From UBA1181 sp963648205 (lineage in GTDB: Bacteria; Bacteroidota; Bacteroidia; Bacteroidales; Paludibacteraceae), in NCBI GenBank assembly GCA_963648205.1, contig CAVJCT010000006.1, positions 1-26,793 of the forward strand: 26,793 nucleotides of DNA, read 5' to 3'. The stretch's first letter is position 1, and the number at the start of each line of letters is the position of its first letter. Of the stretch, positions 23,841 to 26,793 are shown one piece after another. A model generated the notes under the pieces. That model was not told the DNA's origin. It searched no databases and saw nothing but the letters and a program-made list of their open reading frames with translations. A program made the translations under genes and the position numbers.

Positions 23841-23922
23841 GCAGAAATATTACAACTATAATTTAATAAAAACCACAAATTTTACAAACTATAGTTTACA
23901 ACAAATGTTATTGCACAATCAT

Positions 23923-25056
23923 TTACGACATTCGGTTCAAATAATCTTCGTATCCGAAGCGTTTTAACTCAATTAGTTCGTTGTTTTTTGTCCAAAGCAT
24001 CAGAGATGGATGGGTTACGCCATTGAACATTGTCGTTTTTACAGTCGTATAGTGAATCATATCCATCAACACAATCTGCTCCCCTACTTGCAGTTCATGA
24101 TCAAAGTGCCAATCGCCAATGTAATCGCCAGAGAGGCAGCTGTTTCCACCCATACGGTAGGTAAACGCACCATCTTCTTTGGCAGTTAAGATTGCAGGTT
24201 GATATGGCATTTCCAAGCAATCGGGCATGTGGCATGCGAACGAGACGTTTAATATTGCCGTCTTAATTCCGTGATTTTCAACTATATCCACAATCTTAGC
24301 AACTAATTCTCCAGTCTGCCAAGCGAAGGCACTTCCCGGTTCCATAATCACTTTCAGCCATGGATAACGATTGCGAAATGCCTGCAAAACCGAGATTAGA
24401 TGTTCTGTATTATAGTCTGCTCGAGTCATCAAATGACCACCGCCAAAGTTAATCCACTTGATTTGTTTGAAGTATTTTGAGAACTTTTCTTCAACCACTT
24501 TCAATGTTTTTTCCAAATCATACGAACTTGATTCGCACAAAGTATGGAAATGTAACCCTTCTACTCCTTCCGGCAAACGCTCATCCAACTTATCTACAGT
24601 AACGCCCAAACGCGAACCCGGCGCACATGGATTGTATAAATCCGTCTCAACATCTGAAAATTCGGGATTCACTCGCAACCCACACGAGATTGGATGATCA
24701 AACGTTTTGGTCTGCTCGTAGAAGTGTGCGAACTGAGTCAGCGAGTTGAAAGTGATATGGCTACTGCACGACGCAATGGCAGGGAACTCCTCGTCAGTAT
24801 AAGCAGGAGAATAGGTATGTGCCAAGTTGCCCATCTTTTCATACGCCAAGCGAGCCTCAGAAAGGGAACTCGCCGTGGAATAAGAAATATACTCTTTCAC
24901 AATCGGGAAAACCTTCCACAGAGCGAACGCTTTGAAAGCCAAAATGATCTCCACGTCTGCACGTTCCTTTACAGATTTTATCAGACTAAGATTTCGACGG
25001 AGACGCTCCTCATCAACCACATACGCTGGAGAAGGCACTTTTGAATAGTCAATCAT
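23923..25056 (-). CDS. nspC: Carboxynorspermidine/carboxyspermidine decarboxylase
   Basis: PLP-dependent decarboxylase of the alanine racemase fold (fold III) that makes spermidine or norspermidine from the carboxy intermediate. The 377 aa match NspC in length and motifs: K42 in LAFKAFALW as the PLP Schiff-base Lys, the phosphate-binding region WINFGGGHLMTR, EPGSAFAW, HFHTLCES, and the late Cys in GGNSCLSGDYIGDW at the active site. It is distinguished from diaminopimelate decarboxylase (LysA) by its shorter length and the FKAFA and CLSGD forms. It is downstream of the aspartokinase gene on the same strand, with a hairpin between them. The partner carboxyspermidine dehydrogenase is not in the window. 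Confidence 0.93.
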   Translation of the reverse strand: MIDYSKVPSPAYVVDEERLRRNLSLIKSVKERADVEIILAFKAFALWKVFPIVKEYISYSTASSLSEARLAYEKMGNLAHTYSPAYTDEEFPAIASCSSHITFNSLTQFAHFYEQTKTFDHPISCGLRVNPEFSDVETDLYNPCAPGSRLGVTVDKLDERLPEGVEGLHFHTLCESSSYDLEKTLKVVEEKFSKYFKQIKWINFGGGHLMTRADYNTEHLISVLQAFRNRYPWLKVIMEPGSAFAWQTGELVAKIVDIVENHGIKTAILNVSFACHMPDCLEMPYQPAILTAKEDGAFTYRMGGNSCLSGDYIGDWHFDHELQVGEQIVLMDMIHYTTVKTTMFNGVTHPSLMLWTKNNELIELKRFGYEDYLNRMS

Positions 25057-25085
25057 TGTTCAAATGGGTTTAATGTAAAAACGCG

Positions 25086-25124
25086 AAAAAACCGAAGTGC
25101 GACCATTCAGTCTCACCTCGGTTT
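25086..25124 (-). terminator. Hairpin terminator or attenuator between aspartokinase and nspC
   Basis: Read on the minus strand, AAACCGAGGTG (25124-25114) pairs with CACTTCGGTTT (25099-25089) through one G-U, with an inner GAC/GTC extension, and is followed by TTTCGCG and TTTTT. The G-U becomes a mismatch on the plus strand, so the element is oriented for the minus strand. It may reduce nspC expression from the upstream promoter. Confidence 0.75.
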
Positions 25125-25145
25125 CTCCTATTTCATATCAAATTG

Positions 25146-26531
25146 TTATTTCTCAACACATAAAGCATTGTTCAATGCCACGATTGCAGCAGAGTAGTCT
25201 TTACGCTCGATGACGAACTGCATGTTGACCTGACGCAAAGATTGTGCGAAACACTCAATATTAATATTGTTGTCGCACAACGTCTTAGCAGCTTTGTACA
25301 AGAAGCCTGGATGAGCGATGTTCGTACCCATGCAACATACGATAGCCACCTCTTTCACCTCAACTTGGTAGAACTTTTCAGACAATTCTGCGATCAAGTC
25401 CTTCGCCTTTGGTTTATCCCAGATGACCATTGTAATGCTATTAGCATTGGTTGATTTCAAGATGTAGCTGACACCGTGTTTCTCGAACACTTGCATAATG
25501 CGGAGGTCAAAACCAACCTCGCCGACCATCATTGGGTCGTGTACCTCGACTGCCAAAACCTTATCCGTACCAGAGATGATTTCGATGCGCGGTTTTTCTG
25601 CCACATAGTTCTTTGAAATCAAAGTTCCCGGGTGGTTAGGCTCGAAAGTATTCTTGATACGAATGTTGATACCAGCCATCTCCAAAGGTTTAGAAGCCTT
25701 AGGGTGGATAGCCTCCATACCGACGTCTGCCAATTGGTCTGCCACCATAAAGTTAGTCATACCAACGATGATAGAGTTCTCCTTGCCCACCAATTTAGGG
25801 TCTGCCGAAGAGAGGTGGAATTCCTTGTGGATTACAGCCTCATCAGCGTGAACATCAACTGCGATTTTTGAGAAAGTAACCTCAGAATAGCCACGGTCGA
25901 ACGCGCGCATAATACCCTCAGTACCCTTGGTATAACCAGTAGCCACGCAAAGAGTTTTTGAGAAGTCAATTCCCTTAAATGCTTTGTGGATGCGCTCGTC
26001 GATAGTCAACGCTTCAGAATCATCGAAACCGCAGAGGTCGATGAACGTTGCGTTTATACCATTATTTTTAATGATGTTTACCGAATTGAATGCAGAGTGA
26101 GCCTCACCGATAGAAGAGAGGATTTCACGAGCTGCCAAATAGAGGTCTTTTCTGTCGACATAGCCAGAAGCGACCACACTGTGCATAGCCTTCAAATAGT
26201 TCTTTGCACGCTCGATACGGTTGATGATAAACTCGTCTGCCACCTTCTGGTCGAGTTTGATCTCCTCGTAATTTCTGTTAAGGGCAATCAACTTTTGGCA
26301 AAGTTCGTCCAATGCACCCTCGTAATTATCGTCATTTAGGAATTTTACATAGATACCTGGTTCGCCAGTCTTCTTATGTTCGAGCAACCAGTTTGTCACA
26401 TTATTATACGCTGAAACGACGAAAATACGATTGTACATATTTTCGTTGGTATGGTTACCAATGATAATGTTGTTCAAGACATCCTTGAACTGCGACATGG
26501 AGGTTCCTCCGATTTTCTCTACTGTTAACAT
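25146..26531 (-). CDS. Aspartate kinase, KIGGTSM type with two ACT domains
   Basis: Phosphorylates L-aspartate to beta-aspartyl phosphate, the first step toward aspartate semialdehyde. The 461 aa open with EKIGGTSM, with K6 and the GGTS nucleotide loop. The kinase domain continues through ATGYTKGTEGIMRAFDRGYS and ADPKLVG, and two ACT domains follow (about 320-380, EIISGTDKVLAVEV; about 390-455, VAIVCCMGTNIAHPG). The start MLTVEKIGGTSM and overall form recall the specialised aspartokinases of ectoine clusters (Ask_Ect) more than housekeeping LysC or ThrA (KFGGTSV). Being next to nspC suggests it supplies aspartate semialdehyde for carboxyspermidine formation; lysine or threonine supply is the alternative. 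Confidence 0.92.
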   Translation of the reverse strand: MLTVEKIGGTSMSQFKDVLNNIIIGNHTNENMYNRIFVVSAYNNVTNWLLEHKKTGEPGIYVKFLNDDNYEGALDELCQKLIALNRNYEEIKLDQKVADEFIINRIERAKNYLKAMHSVVASGYVDRKDLYLAAREILSSIGEAHSAFNSVNIIKNNGINATFIDLCGFDDSEALTIDERIHKAFKGIDFSKTLCVATGYTKGTEGIMRAFDRGYSEVTFSKIAVDVHADEAVIHKEFHLSSADPKLVGKENSIIVGMTNFMVADQLADVGMEAIHPKASKPLEMAGINIRIKNTFEPNHPGTLISKNYVAEKPRIEIISGTDKVLAVEVHDPMMVGEVGFDLRIMQVFEKHGVSYILKSTNANSITMVIWDKPKAKDLIAELSEKFYQVEVKEVAIVCCMGTNIAHPGFLYKAAKTLCDNNINIECFAQSLRQVNMQFVIERKDYSAAIVALNNALCVEK

Positions 26532-26574
26532 ATCTTCGAGACTATATTACTTATTTTCTAAAATTTCCAATTTG

Positions 26575-26582
26575 CAAATTTA
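26575..26582 (-). promoter_or_regulatory. -7 box of the aspartokinase gene
   Basis: The minus strand reads TAAATTTGC, an exact TAnnTTTG match, 43 bases before the ATG at 26531. No -33 TTTG was found at the usual 19-20 base distance. The remaining 100 bases up to the tRNA terminator are AT-rich with nothing else recognised. Confidence 0.55.
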
Positions 26583-26703
26583 GCACACAAAATTGTTGTT
26601 TCTCTGCTGATTAATGAAAAAGTTTTTAAAAATCGCTGAGTTGAAGAATTTTTCAAGAATGACAGGCAGAAAACAAAATCACAAACGAAGTGCCATCTAC
26701 AAA

Positions 26704-26738
26704 TAAAAAAAAGGACATCTTATAAAAGACATCCTTTT
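26704..26738 (-). terminator. Terminator after the tRNA-Thr
   Basis: On the minus strand AAAAGGATGTCT (26738-26727) pairs with AGATGTCCTTTT (26720-26709) over a 6-base loop, a 12-bp stem with two tandem G-U pairs, followed by more T residues. On the plus strand the two G-U positions become C-A mismatches, which fixes the direction. It ends the tRNA transcript ahead of the aspartokinase promoter. Confidence 0.8.
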
Positions 26739-26739
26739 G

Positions 26740-26793
26740 AGCCTCTTGTCGGATTCGAACCAACGACCCCGAGATTACAAATCACGTGCTCTG
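26740..26793 (-). tRNA. tRNA-Thr (anticodon TGT), 5' part outside the window
   Basis: The 3' part of a tRNA on the minus strand: anticodon loop TTTGTAA (anticodon TGT) in stem CGTGA/TCTCG (with a U-U mismatch in the middle), T-arm GTTGG-TTCGAAT-CCGAC, 3' acceptor strand AAGAGGC and discriminator T. CCA is not encoded. The D-arm is cut partway by the window edge and the 5' acceptor strand is lost. A Tyr reading (GTA) would need a non-pairing stem and is rejected. Confidence 0.88.

Noticed and set aside
23886..23897. Perfect 12-bp palindrome aaactatagttt
   Set aside because: Short and in an AT-rich gap with no matching second site; could arise by chance, so not called an operator.
26740..26793. 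Reading the edge tRNA as tRNA-Tyr (GTA)
   Set aside because: Shifting the loop by one base destroys the anticodon stem; TGT with one U-U mismatch pairs better, and tRNA-Tyr should have a long variable arm, which is absent.

Overview
The window looks like chromosome from an anaerobic member of the Bacteroidales (Bacteroidota). Most identifiable promoters carry the Bacteroidota -7 box TAnnTTTG, Shine-Dalgarno sequences are weak or absent, and the marker genes fit: a DUF4290 gene directly before a Bacteroidota-type murA, a one-chain pyruvate:ferredoxin oxidoreductase, and carboxynorspermidine decarboxylase. Taxonomy below order level cannot be read from the sequence by eye.

Layout. 1-3414 (+): the 3' part of a McrB-like AAA+ gene and its partner, a DUF2357/PD-(D/E)XK nuclease, together a McrBC-like type IV restriction system. 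3488-4846 (-): an AAA_14/DUF4143 ATPase with three 33-bp direct repeats upstream. 5191-7103 (+): DUF4290 gene and murA, the latter with Asp in place of the catalytic-loop Cys. 7107-8751 (+): an inserted-looking pair, a winged-helix protein with a 54-bp tandem repeat and an orphan C5-cytosine DNA methyltransferase.

8873-16468 (+) is the most interesting part: a seven-gene operon of ketosynthase, acyl carrier protein, a hotdog dehydratase lacking His, a 4HBT thioesterase, a hotdog dehydratase lacking Glu, an RND/MMPL exporter fused to a SAM-methyltransferase domain, and a CrtI-like FAD oxidoreductase. The gene set resembles part of an aryl polyene/flexirubin type II polyketide cluster. It lacks ketoreductase, chain-length-factor, starter-unit, acyltransferase and LolA genes within the window. 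The likely scheme is that the ACP-bound chain is extended by the ketosynthase, dehydrated by a heterodimer of the two dehydratases, released by the thioesterase, modified by the oxidoreductase and methyltransferase domain, and moved out of the inner membrane by the exporter.

16573-17556 (+): an Rpn/YhgA-type PD-(D/E)XK protein behind a good promoter. 17772-21332 (+): nifJ (pyruvate:ferredoxin oxidoreductase) with strongly biased codons and a clear terminator. 21445-22469 (+): promoter, tRNA-Gly(GCC), tRNA-Leu(GAG) and a small lipoprotein, closed by a hairpin shared with the convergent gene. 22490-23806 (-): a second DUF4143-type ATPase. 23923-26531 (-): carboxynorspermidine decarboxylase and an aspartokinase of the KIGGTSM type, probably linked through aspartate semialdehyde in polyamine synthesis. 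The right edge holds a truncated tRNA-Thr(TGT) on the minus strand with its terminator.

All calls rest on reading motifs and translations by eye; no database search was made.
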